32,590 bases of DNA from Betaproteobacteria bacterium (GTDB lineage: Bacteria > Pseudomonadota > Gammaproteobacteria > Burkholderiales > SG8-39). Below are positions 32,515 through 32,590 of the stretch, piece after piece (the stretch's first letter is position 1; each line of letters opens with the position of its first letter). Both the position numbers and the translations under genes were made by a program. Location of the stretch: positions 1 through 32,590 of the forward strand of contig CANKMT010000067.1 in assembly GCA_947482825.1 (NCBI GenBank), in the 5' to 3' direction. The notes beneath the pieces were generated by a model that worked only from the letters and a program-made list of their open reading frames with translations, had not been told where the DNA came from and did not search any database.

Positions 32515-32590
32515 ATGGCGATGAACCGAGTGCAGTTTCAACCTGGGCTTTCGATGGCCGAATTCATGGCACGGTACGGCAGCGATGGCA
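32515..32590 (+). mobile_element. IS1595-family transposase gene, 5' end (partial)
   Basis: An open frame begins at ATG 32515 behind a strong AGGAGGTG ribosome site and runs off the window after about 25 codons. The first residues (MAMNRVQFQPGLSMAEFMA then RYG) match the well-conserved N-terminus of IS1595-family DDE transposases, which reads NxVQFQxGLSxxxFxxxYG. The catalytic and zinc-ribbon parts are outside the window. The left terminal inverted repeat cannot be fixed without the other end; it should lie between 32421 and 32514. Confidence 0.7.

Noticed and set aside
1-32590. CRISPR arrays, tRNA, rRNA and riboswitches
   Set aside because: No regularly spaced direct repeats, no cloverleaf-like sequences and no recognisable riboswitch cores were seen in the short intergenic regions.

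Overview
The window is high-GC bacterial chromosome, packed with genes and with short intergenic gaps. It carries a dissimilatory sulfur gene set: ATP sulfurylase (sat), the adenylylsulfate reductase subunits AprA and AprB, and the membrane partner AprM. The aprMBA arrangement, without visible qmo genes, is known from sulfur-oxidising proteobacteria, especially Thiobacillus-like betaproteobacteria. GAF/HD-GYP, CHASE2-cyclase, BepA-like and MoaC proteins fit the same assignment. I infer a chemolithotrophic sulfur-oxidising proteobacterium, probably a betaproteobacterium; the genus cannot be read from this sequence.

Layout. 1-1072: 3' part of an MFS exporter. 1182-2682 (minus): tusA, a 198-aa protein with faint lipoate-ligase resemblance, and a Tat-exported FecR-domain protein, behind a good sigma70-like promoter. 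2932-4110 (plus): sat, ending in a probable intrinsic terminator. 4142-8612 (minus): aprM-aprB-aprA, an unknown 135-aa protein, an SlyD-like FKBP and a 52-aa small ORF, convergent with sat. 8722-12474: housekeeping or accessory genes, namely a metallophosphoesterase, chrB, a bepA-like periplasmic protease and moaC. 12506-24238: a glycan or protein-glycosylation region with a GT2-like glycosyltransferase, an unknown 274-aa protein, a DUF2142 membrane protein, three separate TPR-GT41 (O-GlcNAc-transferase-like) proteins, a 96-aa unknown, GtrA and GalE. 24290-32420 (minus): a signalling cluster in the order PP2C phosphatase, FHA protein, CHASE2-adenylate cyclase, GAF-GspE/PilB-type ATPase, GAF-HD-GYP. 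At the right edge an IS1595-like transposase gene begins just upstream of the PP2C gene.

How they work together. AprMBA and Sat can oxidise sulfite through APS to sulfate with substrate-level ATP formation, and TusA handles persulfide sulfur upstream of that. GalE and GtrA can supply or move sugars for the GT41/GT2 glycosyltransferases. The right-hand cluster combines phosphothreonine signalling (PP2C, FHA), cAMP synthesis and probable c-di-GMP hydrolysis with an orphan secretion-type ATPase. It is the best candidate here for a poorly described system.

No rRNA, tRNA, CRISPR array or replication origin was seen. No stretch above about 250 bp lacks a gene; the longest are 2683-2931 (promoters of tusA and sat) and 28344-28526 (promoter and hairpin).
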